From the NCBI GenBank assembly GCA_964572965.1, contig CAZNHL010000035.1:1-45800 (forward strand): a DNA stretch of 45,800 nt. The letters are read 5' to 3'. Both the position numbers and the translations under genes were made by a program. Each line of letters starts with the position of its first letter. Position 1 is the stretch's first letter. Shown one piece after another: positions 25,859 to 35,475 of this stretch. This DNA is from CAZNHL01 sp964572965 (GTDB lineage: Bacteria > Bacteroidota > Bacteroidia > Cytophagales > UBA9547). Under the pieces are notes generated by a model that searched no databases, had not been told where the DNA came from, and worked only from the letters and a program-made list of their open reading frames with translations.

Positions 25859-27598
25859 ATGTATCGCTTGATTCTCTCCCTGTTGCTCTTTTTTCTGAGC
25901 CAGTTTGTATCTATGTCTCAGGATCTAAAATATAAAGTTAATTCGGTAGCTTACAGCGCTGATGGCAAAACTGCTTATGTTCTCGGCAATAATTTCACTA
26001 TAAAGAAACTGAGCCTGCCTTCATGGGAAACATCGAAAACATATACCCTTTCTGCTCCTAAGGGCAGTTATGCTCCTTATACAAGTTTCTATAATTCACA
26101 TAGCAATTCTCTGGCTCAGCAGGCAGTGGGCCGTTACCTGGTGATTCATTTTCAGGCGAAAAAAGGGAATAGCAGTGCTGATATATCAGTTTTACTTTTT
26201 GATGTTGAGAAGGGCGAATTTGTACGCAGTGATGATAAGAACTTTCAGTTTGTAGTGGCTGCTGTAGGCGACAAATACGCTATTTGTAACATCGGTAATA
26301 AAAAACTGCAGTTGATGGATATCAGCAGCGGTGCTTTGGTACATGAACTGGCATCGGGTGCAGTAATGAATTATTTCGGCAGTAAGCGTCATGTTTACAT
26401 CAGCGCTGATGGGAAGGCTCTCACTGACTTCGAAGATAAAGGCGGGAAAGTAATTGAAACAGAGACTAATAAAACCCTTGTGACTTTTGCTCCTGCCAGT
26501 GCTAAAGGTTCAGTATGGTGCGCTCCGGCAGGAAAAGACCATTGGTTTCTTGTTACGGAAGAAAATATCAATGGAAACTCAAAGACTACTAAATACCTTT
26601 TAAGCAATTCGGGTGAAAAATTACCAATTACGTCGGGTTCAGCTTACCTGAGTGGTATGGATAAGGTAGTAACAAACTATTACCATTTGAATGGGAGTGA
26701 TTGGGATGGCTATACATTGCTGAATAAAGACGGCAAGTGGTCGGAGTATTTTGTGAATCCGAATATCGGTTCAATTACTTATCTGGGTAACTGGATTTCT
26801 GTACCTGGCACCAGCGAGCTCTACAACTGGAGCCGTGTAGGTTATGGTGAGAAAGATACAACCATTGCCAGTTATCTTTCAAGAATTGATTTTGCTACTG
26901 GAAAAACACTCGGGCGTATCAATCTGATTACCGGAACAGCCATGACAGCCGAGGAGTTACGTGCTTACGAAGTGAAGCGACTGAAGCTTCAGGAAGAAGT
27001 GATCAATAAGCCTTTACTGGATAAACAGGCAGAACAGGCAAAACTGGCAGCAGAGGCAGAAGCAATCAGAGCGGAACAACAAAAGAAACAGGAATTAGCT
27101 CAGGAAGAAAGAAATAAGATGCTGGAAAAATACATCGGCAATACATCATTTACTGAGTATGTGATCAACTTTAGTCCGCTTGTGCTGCCATATAAACTTA
27201 ACCTGAATGGTTTAAGAGGGAGAACAATTACCAATATTCCTTTTGTAAAAGAAAGCCCTCAGTATAAAGACTGGATTGACCGTGAATGGTCTGTAGATGC
27301 CATTGGTATAGTGGCCAGTTGTGAGTCAGGTCTGGCTGTGTTAGAGGTGCATAACCGTTCTATGGATGCAGGTGCAAGAATGGAAATAAAATTATATATC
27401 AGCTCATACAGCAATTCTGGTGTACTTCTTTCCCGGAAAGCAATAGGTTCTTATTACAAAGATCAGGGTGGGGTATTTATGATGCCTGATTTTGTGATTG
27501 AAAAAACAACCGGCGGATATAAGGTTACAGGTACACAAAAAGAAGGTGATGCCCGAAAAGTAATTTCAGCAATTATTAACTCAGGAACTTGTAACTAA
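25859..27598 (+). CDS. Secreted protein of unknown function, partner of the CHAT protein
   Basis: A 579-residue protein with a signal peptide (about 1-20, ending SMS-Q). Residues about 22-355 contain WD40-like strings (VNSVAYSADGKTAYVLG) suggesting a beta propeller. Residues about 361-422 are a charged, alanine-rich coiled coil (KQAEQAKLAAEAEAIRAEQQ). The last 150 residues form a separate domain without recognised motifs. The stop lies 12 bases before a secreted TPR-CHAT protease gene, so the two are almost certainly an operon. It could be a scaffold or substrate for that protease; this is inference. Confidence 0.8.
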   Translation: MYRLILSLLLFFLSQFVSMSQDLKYKVNSVAYSADGKTAYVLGNNFTIKKLSLPSWETSKTYTLSAPKGSYAPYTSFYNSHSNSLAQQAVGRYLVIHFQAKKGNSSADISVLLFDVEKGEFVRSDDKNFQFVVAAVGDKYAICNIGNKKLQLMDISSGALVHELASGAVMNYFGSKRHVYISADGKALTDFEDKGGKVIETETNKTLVTFAPASAKGSVWCAPAGKDHWFLVTEENINGNSKTTKYLLSNSGEKLPITSGSAYLSGMDKVVTNYYHLNGSDWDGYTLLNKDGKWSEYFVNPNIGSITYLGNWISVPGTSELYNWSRVGYGEKDTTIASYLSRIDFATGKTLGRINLITGTAMTAEELRAYEVKRLKLQEEVINKPLLDKQAEQAKLAAEAEAIRAEQQKKQELAQEERNKMLEKYIGNTSFTEYVINFSPLVLPYKLNLNGLRGRTITNIPFVKESPQYKDWIDREWSVDAIGIVASCESGLAVLEVHNRSMDAGARMEIKLYISSYSNSGVLLSRKAIGSYYKDQGGVFMMPDFVIEKTTGGYKVTGTQKEGDARKVISAIINSGTCN

Positions 27599-27610
27599 TC
27601 CAGTTTCGTA

Positions 27611-30496
27611 ATGAAAACCAAAACTATTTTAGTGCTGTTGCTGGCCTTACTGGCCGGAAACACTTTTGCTCAGAATGAATTCCAGCAGAAATTCGGAGCC
27701 GCATATGAGATTTCACAGAGAGGCAACCATAAACAGGCATTGCAGGATTTTCAGGCATTGCTTCCTTATGCCCCTGATTATGCCATTACCCATGCGATGA
27801 TCAGCTGGAGTTACCTGATGCTTGGTAATAATGCAGAGGCTATCAGACATGCTGATTATGCGTTACTCTTTGATCCCCTCGGGGCGGCTTCTTACGCCAC
27901 GGCCGCTTATGTGGCTTACACGATCGGAAATGATGTTAAAGGCGCACAGTTTCTGAATATTGCTATCTGGATGGCGGCGAACGATGAGGAGAGTCAGAAC
28001 TTCATCAAAGACATGAGTGACCTGGCCGCAGCAGGCGTTAATCCGGCAAAATTCAATGCGTTGAAAGCATCGGTACCTGCTTTGTTTCAGAAGCGGAATA
28101 AAGCTTTTCCCCCTGTAATGTTTGGCTTGATCAAAGGCAATGAACAAATCACGGCTAACAACCCTGCTGCTGCAGTAGCGGCTTTTAAAGAAATGATTGC
28201 TGCCTGTAATTTTCCGGCAGAATATCAGTACTTCAAAGGTCTCTTTACTTATCAGGCTGGCTCATTGTTACAACAAAATCAAAACTGGAAAGAAGCAAAA
28301 CCATTCTATGAGCAGGCTTTAGGCGAATTTGTAAAATACCCGAATGTCAGTGCTTATGTACAAACAATTCTTGCATCGCGCCTGGGTAGTATTTACTGGG
28401 CAGATTACAATACGGAAAAGGCCTTTAGTATCTTATCGGAGTATGTGTCGCTGGCTGCATCCCTTCCGGCTTATGCCGGCCTGGAGAAAGGAAATTTCTT
28501 CAGTAACCTGTGCAAAGCAGACCTTGAGCTTCAAAAATATGCCGAGCTGAAAAAACATGCGCTCCTATACTTTGATTTTGGCGACTCCGGTGATAAAATC
28601 AGGAACAGGAAATATGAAACAGAAGCCTGTAATTATTATGGTGTAGCTTCTATTCAGGGAAAAGCATTGCCGTCTGACATTGAAAAGGGAAAAGGTTATC
28701 TGGAAAAAGCGCTGACGCTGGCTACCGAAGCTGGGGACAAGGATATGCAGGTGGCTGTTAAAAGTAACCTTGCTTACTGTTATTATTTGCAGAACAATTT
28801 TGAACTCGCCAAAAAGACTTATCAGGAATGTGCGGAGTATGATTTAAGCAAAAAGGCTTATATGAGTGCACAGAAGCAGTACAATAATCTGGGTGCTTTA
28901 TGCTACGCTAAAAAGGACTATACCAGTGCAGTACTTTATCTTAGAAAGGCCGTTGATATTGTAGAAAGCTACAGAGGAAATTATGCAGGAGAGCAAAAAC
29001 TGAATTTCCTTGCCCTTAACATCAGTAGTTACCGGTTTCTTGCCATGAGTCTTGCTGCTCAGGGTGATGCATCGCAATTGTTTGAAATACAAAACGCACA
29101 GCGGGCACGTATGCTGGCAGAAGTATTGAGAACAGAAAATTCAGCAACTAACCCATTAACTCTCAAAGAATTTCAGCAGGGACTGAAACCGGATGAAGCG
29201 GCGCTGATTTATTCGCTTTCCGTGCCGGGAAAAGTGGTAATCAACGTTGTTACAGCAAGCACAGCAACAGCATTGGAGCATTCATCGATTGAAGGTTTTG
29301 TGGCATTGAAAAAGAAATACCTCGATCGAATTAATAAAGCTACCGAAAAGAGGGCAGACTATAAACCTGTTCAGCAGGTAATTTCTGACAATGGAGGTTT
29401 CGTTATTCAGAAGTCGTTGTATGACCAGTTTGATGGTAATGATTTCAACCACCTGATTGACCTCACACGTGAGTTATTGCAAAATACCGGAGAAGCTTAT
29501 GATAGTTACCGGGCAGAGTTTTTACGTCACTACTATGATTTTTTGATTAAACCGGTAAGCACTCAGCTTGGCAGCGCAAAAAAACTGATCATCTTCCCGG
29601 AGGGGGTTCTTAATTTCCTGCCTTATGAGTCATTAATCAATCCGTCGGGTAAATACCTGATAGAAAATTTTGATGTACGTTATGCACCGTCTCCTGAAGC
29701 GAAACGTCTTATTGAAAACAGAAAGTATGGTCAGCGACCAAATGAGTTGCTTGCTATGGGTGGTGCAAATTACAGTCAGATGAACGAGCAGTCTGACGAT
29801 GTAAGGGGGCCGGGCAGATTAGTGCAATTACAGAGTAAGGCCAATTTGAATGCGCTTAACGGCAAACCTCAAAGAGAAATTTATGCTGCACTTGGTTTTG
29901 GTGCCATGCATTACCTGCCGGGCACATTGGAAGAAGTAAAGGCTATCAGCAAATATTTTCCGACAAAGGCTGATATTTATATCGGTGATCAGATGACGGA
30001 AAACTTCCTGAAATCCCTTTCTAAAAGCAATAAACTCAAGGAATATAAAATTATACACCTGGCTACGCATGGTTTTGCTATTCCCGAAATCCCTGAGCTT
30101 TCGGGTGTAGCCATGTGCATTTATCCTGATATGCAAGGTGGTGAAGACGGCTATCTTACTGCTCCTGAAATTTCAAAACTGGGTATGCAGGCAGACCTTG
30201 CCGTATTAAGTGCGTGTGAAACAGGACTAGGGAAAATCTATAATGGTGAAGGGGTGGCTGGTTTAACGCAGGCATTGCTGACAGGCGGCGCCAATGCTGC
30301 ACTGGTTTCCTTATGGCCGGTTTCCGATGAAGGAACTATGTATTTTATGACCGGCATGTATGAGCTCACGCAAACACAGGGCAAAAACTACAACGATGCG
30401 GTGAATATCATGAAGCGCAAGTTTATTGATGGTTCATTCGGTGAATCTTTCAGGGAACCAAATATCTGGGCGCCATTCGTGTTATATGGGAGATAA
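27611..30496 (+). CDS. Secreted TPR-CHAT caspase-like protease
   Basis: A 961-residue protein with a signal peptide (about 1-20, ending TFA-Q). Residues about 25-500 form tetratricopeptide-type helical repeats (for example AEAIRHADYALLFDPLGAA and YNNLGALCYAKKDYTSAVLY). The last 330 residues are a CHAT domain, with catalytic His in IIHLATHGF (about 820) and Cys in AVLSACETGLG (about 869), then GGANAALVSLWPVSD. CHAT proteases are caspase relatives; cytosolic ones act in defence with gasdermins or type III-E CRISPR. This one is exported, so it probably works at the envelope. The last 12 residues (PNIWAPFVLYGR) are the usual CHAT ending. Confidence 0.93.
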   Translation: MKTKTILVLLLALLAGNTFAQNEFQQKFGAAYEISQRGNHKQALQDFQALLPYAPDYAITHAMISWSYLMLGNNAEAIRHADYALLFDPLGAASYATAAYVAYTIGNDVKGAQFLNIAIWMAANDEESQNFIKDMSDLAAAGVNPAKFNALKASVPALFQKRNKAFPPVMFGLIKGNEQITANNPAAAVAAFKEMIAACNFPAEYQYFKGLFTYQAGSLLQQNQNWKEAKPFYEQALGEFVKYPNVSAYVQTILASRLGSIYWADYNTEKAFSILSEYVSLAASLPAYAGLEKGNFFSNLCKADLELQKYAELKKHALLYFDFGDSGDKIRNRKYETEACNYYGVASIQGKALPSDIEKGKGYLEKALTLATEAGDKDMQVAVKSNLAYCYYLQNNFELAKKTYQECAEYDLSKKAYMSAQKQYNNLGALCYAKKDYTSAVLYLRKAVDIVESYRGNYAGEQKLNFLALNISSYRFLAMSLAAQGDASQLFEIQNAQRARMLAEVLRTENSATNPLTLKEFQQGLKPDEAALIYSLSVPGKVVINVVTASTATALEHSSIEGFVALKKKYLDRINKATEKRADYKPVQQVISDNGGFVIQKSLYDQFDGNDFNHLIDLTRELLQNTGEAYDSYRAEFLRHYYDFLIKPVSTQLGSAKKLIIFPEGVLNFLPYESLINPSGKYLIENFDVRYAPSPEAKRLIENRKYGQRPNELLAMGGANYSQMNEQSDDVRGPGRLVQLQSKANLNALNGKPQREIYAALGFGAMHYLPGTLEEVKAISKYFPTKADIYIGDQMTENFLKSLSKSNKLKEYKIIHLATHGFAIPEIPELSGVAMCIYPDMQGGEDGYLTAPEISKLGMQADLAVLSACETGLGKIYNGEGVAGLTQALLTGGANAALVSLWPVSDEGTMYFMTGMYELTQTQGKNYNDAVNIMKRKFIDGSFGESFREPNIWAPFVLYGR

Positions 30497-30518
30497 AGCC
30501 TTTAATTTTTAACTGATG

Positions 30519-30558
30519 AAAGACTTACCTGATTCAAAGAACAGGTAAGTCTTTTTTT
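30519..30558 (+). terminator. Terminator of the CHAT operon
   Basis: AAAGACTTACCTG pairs with CAGGTAAGTCTTT and is followed by a run of T. It sits between the CHAT gene and the RAYT transposase. Confidence 0.9.
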
Positions 30559-30662
30559 TTCAGGTATATAAACCGTACCTTAGGGGCATCGTAACCAAAA
30601 TACCATATATTAATTTTAAGGAAGACCATTTCTATCATATTTATAATGAAGGAAATGGAGGC

Positions 30663-31226
30663 GTGGATATTTTTCATGAGGAGAAAAACTATAGCCAGTT
30701 TTTGAAGCGTTATGAAGAATTTCTGTCGGATTATATTGATACCTATGCATATAGTCTTCTTCCCGATCACTTCCACTTACTTGTTCACATCAAAGGCAAG
30801 TATGACTTTAAAGTGAGGAAGGATTTCCCCACCATGCATGACCTTGAAACGCTGAATGTTGCACAGATTATTGATGAACTGTTCAGGCGTTTTTTCATGA
30901 GCTATTCCAAGGCGATTGATGTTAAGGTGAAAGGTAAAGGCAGTATTTTCAGGAAAAACCTAAGCGCAACATTGGTTGAAGAAGTGCAGGTAAAGGATAT
31001 GATTTACTACATTCACAATCAACCGGTTCACCACTCCATTGAAGGAACTACTATTGAAAGCTTTCATGGAAGCTCTTACCGGCAATTGATCTCTGATAAA
31101 AATTCCAAATTAAAGAAAAACGAGGTAATGAATTGGTTTGATAACAAAAACGACTTCGAACAGTTTCATCAGAATCCTCACGATCTTATTTCCATCAAGG
31201 ATTTAATAATAGAAAAAGCAGGTTAA
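30663..31226 (+). CDS. REP-associated tyrosine transposase (RAYT, Y1/HUH family)
   Basis: A single-stranded-DNA transposase of the IS200-like Y1 family, with the HUH motif in LLPDHFHLLVHIKG. A catalytic Tyr is expected in the helix around MIYYIHNQPVHH. The first conventional start is GTG at 30663, but the family's N terminus continues upstream in frame: from 30600 the frame reads IPYINFKEDHFYHIYNEGN, where relatives have MPY...HFYHIYNRGN. The expected ATG is ATA here, so the gene may start at a non-standard codon or may have lost its start. Such enzymes mobilise REP palindromes; REP-like dyads occur elsewhere in the window. Confidence 0.8.
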   Translation: MDIFHEEKNYSQFLKRYEEFLSDYIDTYAYSLLPDHFHLLVHIKGKYDFKVRKDFPTMHDLETLNVAQIIDELFRRFFMSYSKAIDVKVKGKGSIFRKNLSATLVEEVQVKDMIYYIHNQPVHHSIEGTTIESFHGSSYRQLISDKNSKLKKNEVMNWFDNKNDFEQFHQNPHDLISIKDLIIEKAG

Positions 31227-31247
31227 GTTTAAACGCTGAAAGCCTTT

Positions 31248-31862
31248 TTAATTCCGCAAAACTTCAACAAGCTGTTCTGAATCAAAAATAGCTCCCGGCG
31301 AAATTACTTTTTCATCACAAGGAATTTTGTTCCCATAACGCTCTTTCAGTTTCTTTTTTACTGCTTCATGCGACAAATCGAAATCACATAATTTCTGGAC
31401 TTTACCTAATTCAATACCCAGAGTTTCTTTATAAAGTTTATACACCAGCTCCGAGCAATAGATTTTATCGTCGGACCAGCCAAAATACAAATCGTATGGT
31501 TTGCCCAGATATTTGCGGGCATTCAGTTCCATTTTCTGAAAAACACTTGCTGTTAATAGTTTGTCAGCATTTTTTAACCTTTTTACAACATAATGATTAC
31601 CCTTTCCTTGTTGTTGCCATTCGCTGAGTAGAGTTATTTTAACAGGTTGTACAGCTTCAAGTACATACCAATCTCCCTTTTTATTATACAATATTCCAAC
31701 ATGGCTATAAGGTGACTTTGTGGCCAGTTGTATTGCTTTACTTTGTGACGAAAGTGATTGCTGAAAAATAACATCGCCATTGCTGAAGGTTTCAGATTTT
31801 TTAGGTGCGCAGTTATTGAACAGGAAAGCTGCGAGTATAAGAAGAATGGTCTGTACTTTCAT
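31248..31862 (-). CDS. YiiX-like NlpC/P60-superfamily lipoprotein
   Basis: A 204-residue permuted papain-fold cysteine amidase. The N terminus carries a lipoprotein signal with the acceptor Cys at 18 (LFNNC). The catalytic His is H54 (SPYSHVGIL) and the Cys is C136 (IYCSELVY), in the His-then-Cys order of the permuted YiiX/YebB group. Substrates may be peptide or lipid amides at the envelope. Its start abuts the stop of the DUF3999 gene with no gap, indicating co-translation. Confidence 0.88.
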   Translation of the reverse strand: MKVQTILLILAAFLFNNCAPKKSETFSNGDVIFQQSLSSQSKAIQLATKSPYSHVGILYNKKGDWYVLEAVQPVKITLLSEWQQQGKGNHYVVKRLKNADKLLTASVFQKMELNARKYLGKPYDLYFGWSDDKIYCSELVYKLYKETLGIELGKVQKLCDFDLSHEAVKKKLKERYGNKIPCDEKVISPGAIFDSEQLVEVLRN

Positions 31863-33068
31863 CTATGCAGTTTTTGAATTCATGTCTTTGATCATTCTAT
31901 AACTCATTCCGCCAAGCAACAGTACAATCAGGCCTATACCGACCCAAATCAATATTGGGTTATCCCATACCGATGCTTCCGCTTTTTCTGAAGGCTTAAT
32001 TTCATACACCAGCGGAGTTCCTGTCTTCAGTTCGGGGAGTGCGTTATTTAGCTTATCTTCAAAGTGAACCAAATCATATTGAGGCGTTTTCAGCGTATCG
32101 TTTCCAATGTAAACACTATAAGTATGAACAGGCAATAAATAGGCAAAAACAGCAAGGGGCAATTGCGTTGCTTTGATACTTTTTAATGTCAGGGCTGCAT
32201 TGTCTTTATCATACACTACCAGTTCGAGGGAGTCGGTCCATAAATGATCTAAACGGAAAATGTTCTGATTGTCTGTGCTGATTGTAAGAGATTGCAGGAA
32301 AAGCTTCTTCCCTTTTTCAATGCTGTAAAGCGTAGCGTTTCTGTAATAATCACCTCCGAAAGTGAGCTCTAATGCATCAACCTTATAAGGCTGTGAAAAA
32401 CTAAACATGAAACGACTTTCCTTATTAACTGCAGAAACAAACTTTTTTACTTCCGGGTTAGGCAAAATCTGCCATTCGCTTGTAGAAAGGCTTTCGTTGT
32501 AAAAACCGGCTTCAGTAAAAAACAGTTTTTCAGACAGAGAGTCAGCTACCGTTAACTTTAAGAAAGGGTAGTTGTTGGCAGGGAGGTTCAGTGTCATTTC
32601 TTTAACTGAATCTCCCGGAAGGAAATAAGGATTTACAGTGGCCTGAGCCTGAAGTGCGAACCAGTGATTTTTGTCTTTACTGCCCTGAACGCTGAAACGT
32701 TTTTCAACATTGGCATTATGAAGTTTAACAACCAGCTCATTACCGGAGTATTGCTGCTTATTTATTAATAAAACAGTTTTTGAAGCATCACTCGTTTTGG
32801 TGAGTTCAAAATTGACAAAACTCCTTGTCTTTACCGGGGTGTCGTTATAGCTGCGGAGCAAATAAGCTACATCCTTTCCTGATTCATCTTTCAGCCTCAG
32901 ATCAGCTAATTCTGCTTTACTGTAACCAATAAAAGATGCGGAAGGGATTATTTTATAGTAACCCTCCTGTGGCGCTTTATCTAAGCCGGCATAGTGGCTC
33001 TGAGCAAAACTATCCAGACTCGCTACCAGAGCAGCTACAGCACAAATGCCTTTTTTAATCCAATACAT
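31863..33068 (-). CDS. DUF3999 membrane-anchored exported protein
   Basis: The start at 33068 (MYWIKKGICAVAALVASL) gives 401 residues with a signal peptide ending SFA-Q. A start at 33089 is also open. The large periplasmic part is beta-rich, and a single membrane helix lies near the C terminus (PILIWVGIGLIVLLLGG). DUF3999 genes commonly neighbour DUF2339 genes, as here: this start overlaps the DUF2339 stop by 14 bases. Function unknown; an envelope complex with its neighbours is inferred. Confidence 0.82.
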   Translation of the reverse strand: MYWIKKGICAVAALVASLDSFAQSHYAGLDKAPQEGYYKIIPSASFIGYSKAELADLRLKDESGKDVAYLLRSYNDTPVKTRSFVNFELTKTSDASKTVLLINKQQYSGNELVVKLHNANVEKRFSVQGSKDKNHWFALQAQATVNPYFLPGDSVKEMTLNLPANNYPFLKLTVADSLSEKLFFTEAGFYNESLSTSEWQILPNPEVKKFVSAVNKESRFMFSFSQPYKVDALELTFGGDYYRNATLYSIEKGKKLFLQSLTISTDNQNIFRLDHLWTDSLELVVYDKDNAALTLKSIKATQLPLAVFAYLLPVHTYSVYIGNDTLKTPQYDLVHFEDKLNNALPELKTGTPLVYEIKPSEKAEASVWDNPILIWVGIGLIVLLLGGMSYRMIKDMNSKTA

Positions 33069-35391
33069 TCTCCTCAACCTTTTCGTCAATAATCAATTTC
33101 TTCAGCCTCTGATACAAGAAAGATACTACCAGCAAGAGCACTCCCAGCGATATGAAAGCAGCTATTTTACCACCGGCAGAAATACCTCTTATGTCCAGTA
33201 TAAACAGTTTCAGAAGCGTTACCCCAAACAAAGAAAGCGATATGATACGCAAAAGCCTGTTTCGTTTTTGCATACCGGCAATCATCAGAATGAACGAGCA
33301 GATTCCCCAGATAATGGGATAAGCAGCACGGTGTGATAACTTTAAAACAGACGATGTTTCATTGATATTATCGGCAAGAATTGAGATTGTAATGTGGTTT
33401 GTTTCCAGGCTTATTGCCCATACGCCATAGGTCACAAGCGCCCATAATAACTGAGGAACAAGCGGAACAAGATACTTTAGTAACAGTAATACAGACCAGA
33501 CCATTGCTGCAATAGCACCAATATGCAATGCAAAACCCGCAATAGACGCCGGACCAAACAGGTAGTTGTTTCGGAGTACTGCTATTGAGCTGTCAACAAC
33601 TGTAATATGAACGAGCATCAACGGAATAAGCAGGTAAAGGCAAATCTGGTGTACTATAAAGAAGCCTTTTTTGTAAGCGAATACATTTGTCACATTCACA
33701 AACAGCACTACATAAATAAAAATAGAAAGCCTGTCTAACTCTACATTGCCTGTATAAGAAATAATCTGTTCATTCAATTCAACAATGCCGCCTGTAAAAC
33801 CAACAGCTACGGCCATTCCCAATGCAATCTTAGACAAGGAATCTGTTTCAATACCATCGCCGTCAAAAAAGAAGTTCTTGGTTTTTTCTCCCGAAAGAAG
33901 CTTCATATTCAACACAAATGCAGCAATACAGAATATTGTTGTCAGAAAGCCCTGGTTCAGCACAGGCATCATCTGTTCACTATTTGAAGAATAAACATTA
34001 TTCCAGTCCATCAGCAGGCTGATAAGCGTAGGAACCCATAGCAATACACTTCCTTTTCTGATCAGAGCTATTCCCGACTTTTTAGCGAGCCACAGCAAGA
34101 GCACTGATTCGGCAGCCCAGAACAAGGTAATCTGATTACCATTAAGCTGTATCGGAGCGGCAAGGGTGGCATAAGTCATTACAAGGCCAATCAGCAGAAA
34201 TATAAAGTTTCTGTCCGTATTCTTTTTGTACAGGAAGAATGCAAAAGCAAGGTTAATGCAACCTACAATAGCTGTAAATAACCCTTTTAAGTTGAGGTTA
34301 GGCAGCTGATTAAGAATATAAATTCCGGCACTGAAATAGCTCAGGTTTAAGCTTAGGATAATAATATAATCGAGCGGAGCAAAAGGTTTCTTATTGCGGA
34401 TATTGAAAATACTGGCGGCGGCAAAGAAAATCAGGTAAAAAGCCGTGGCGAAAACCAGCGCACCGGCCATTTGTGTTTCCTTGTACTCCATTACCAGCCA
34501 GGAACCGAAAAGCAGAATCGTAAAAAAGCACGAAACGATATAAATCAGGTTCCACTTGCGCACGCCTGCCAGCACCAGCATTCCTATGTTCAGGATAATC
34601 AGGTACGAGAAAAGCACAGCATAATTTCCGGAACCTGTGCTTACCATGAATGGTGTAGCAAATCCGCCAATTAAGGCAATTACTGCCAACTCGATACGGT
34701 TATATGCCAGTGAGAAAAACACTGCAAAAGCAGTAATAAACAGCATGCAGATAAAGGCTGCCGTTTGTCCAAGCAAATGGTATTCATGGAAAGCAATACC
34801 TACAGAAAAGTATAATACCGTAATACCCCCGCCTACAAGTACGGAGCTAAATGCTTTATATTCTTGCCTCAGTTTATGAGCAACCCCAAGCAGAATTCCC
34901 CCTGCAAGAAGCCCGATGAGTACGCGACCAATTTCATTGATCCAGTGTTGGTCAATAGCAAACTTGATAAATATGCCGATACCGATAGTAAGTATTGCAA
35001 TACCAATCTTGTTAATCAGGTTTTCACCGATGAATTTTTCCCAGTCAATAGCCGGTTTGGTTATTTTCTTAGGTTTTTCCGGCGCTTTAAAAGGTTTGGC
35101 CAGAGCAGGTTCTTCTGCAACAGCGAATACAGGTTCTGGTGCTACCTCCGCAACAGGAATACTATCTGGTTCAGGAATAATGATTTTAGCCGGTTCGGCA
35201 ACAGTAACATGCCCTTCGGATGAACTCTTGACTTTTTGATCCTTTAATTGTTTTTCCTGAAAATAAGCCAGATCGGTTTTTATCTGACTAACATTTCTTT
35301 GTAAAGAAGTAAGCTTCTCATTTAGCTTATTTAAACCTGAAATCAGGATAGCAATAATGACAAGTAAAACTATAAAAATTAGAATTTCCAT
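33055..35391 (-). CDS. DUF2339 polytopic membrane protein
   Basis: A 778-residue integral membrane protein. The N terminus has one hydrophobic helix followed by a short coiled coil (LNKLNEKLTSLQRNVSQI). Residues about 60-115 form a Pro/Ala/Glu-rich linker. From about 125 to the end there are some twenty membrane helices with short loops, the DUF2339 pattern. It is the first gene of a three-gene operon with DUF3999 and a YiiX-like lipoprotein. No transport signature is evident. Confidence 0.88.
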   Translation of the reverse strand: MEILIFIVLLVIIAILISGLNKLNEKLTSLQRNVSQIKTDLAYFQEKQLKDQKVKSSSEGHVTVAEPAKIIIPEPDSIPVAEVAPEPVFAVAEEPALAKPFKAPEKPKKITKPAIDWEKFIGENLINKIGIAILTIGIGIFIKFAIDQHWINEIGRVLIGLLAGGILLGVAHKLRQEYKAFSSVLVGGGITVLYFSVGIAFHEYHLLGQTAAFICMLFITAFAVFFSLAYNRIELAVIALIGGFATPFMVSTGSGNYAVLFSYLIILNIGMLVLAGVRKWNLIYIVSCFFTILLFGSWLVMEYKETQMAGALVFATAFYLIFFAAASIFNIRNKKPFAPLDYIIILSLNLSYFSAGIYILNQLPNLNLKGLFTAIVGCINLAFAFFLYKKNTDRNFIFLLIGLVMTYATLAAPIQLNGNQITLFWAAESVLLLWLAKKSGIALIRKGSVLLWVPTLISLLMDWNNVYSSNSEQMMPVLNQGFLTTIFCIAAFVLNMKLLSGEKTKNFFFDGDGIETDSLSKIALGMAVAVGFTGGIVELNEQIISYTGNVELDRLSIFIYVVLFVNVTNVFAYKKGFFIVHQICLYLLIPLMLVHITVVDSSIAVLRNNYLFGPASIAGFALHIGAIAAMVWSVLLLLKYLVPLVPQLLWALVTYGVWAISLETNHITISILADNINETSSVLKLSHRAAYPIIWGICSFILMIAGMQKRNRLLRIISLSLFGVTLLKLFILDIRGISAGGKIAAFISLGVLLLVVSFLYQRLKKLIIDEKVEENVLD

Positions 35392-35435
35392 GCTGTAAGA
35401 TATGTTACTGTAAAGATGGGATCAGCCCAAAAGAC

Positions 35436-35472
35436 AAACGCTCCGGGAGTTTTGAACTTCCGGAGCGTTTTA
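35436..35472 (-). terminator. Terminator of efp
   Basis: AAACGCTCCGG...CCGGAGCGTTT stem, with one G-T pair further in and loop TTTG, begins a few bases past the efp stop and is followed by T-rich sequence on the minus strand. Confidence 0.88.
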
Positions 35473-35475
35473 GAA

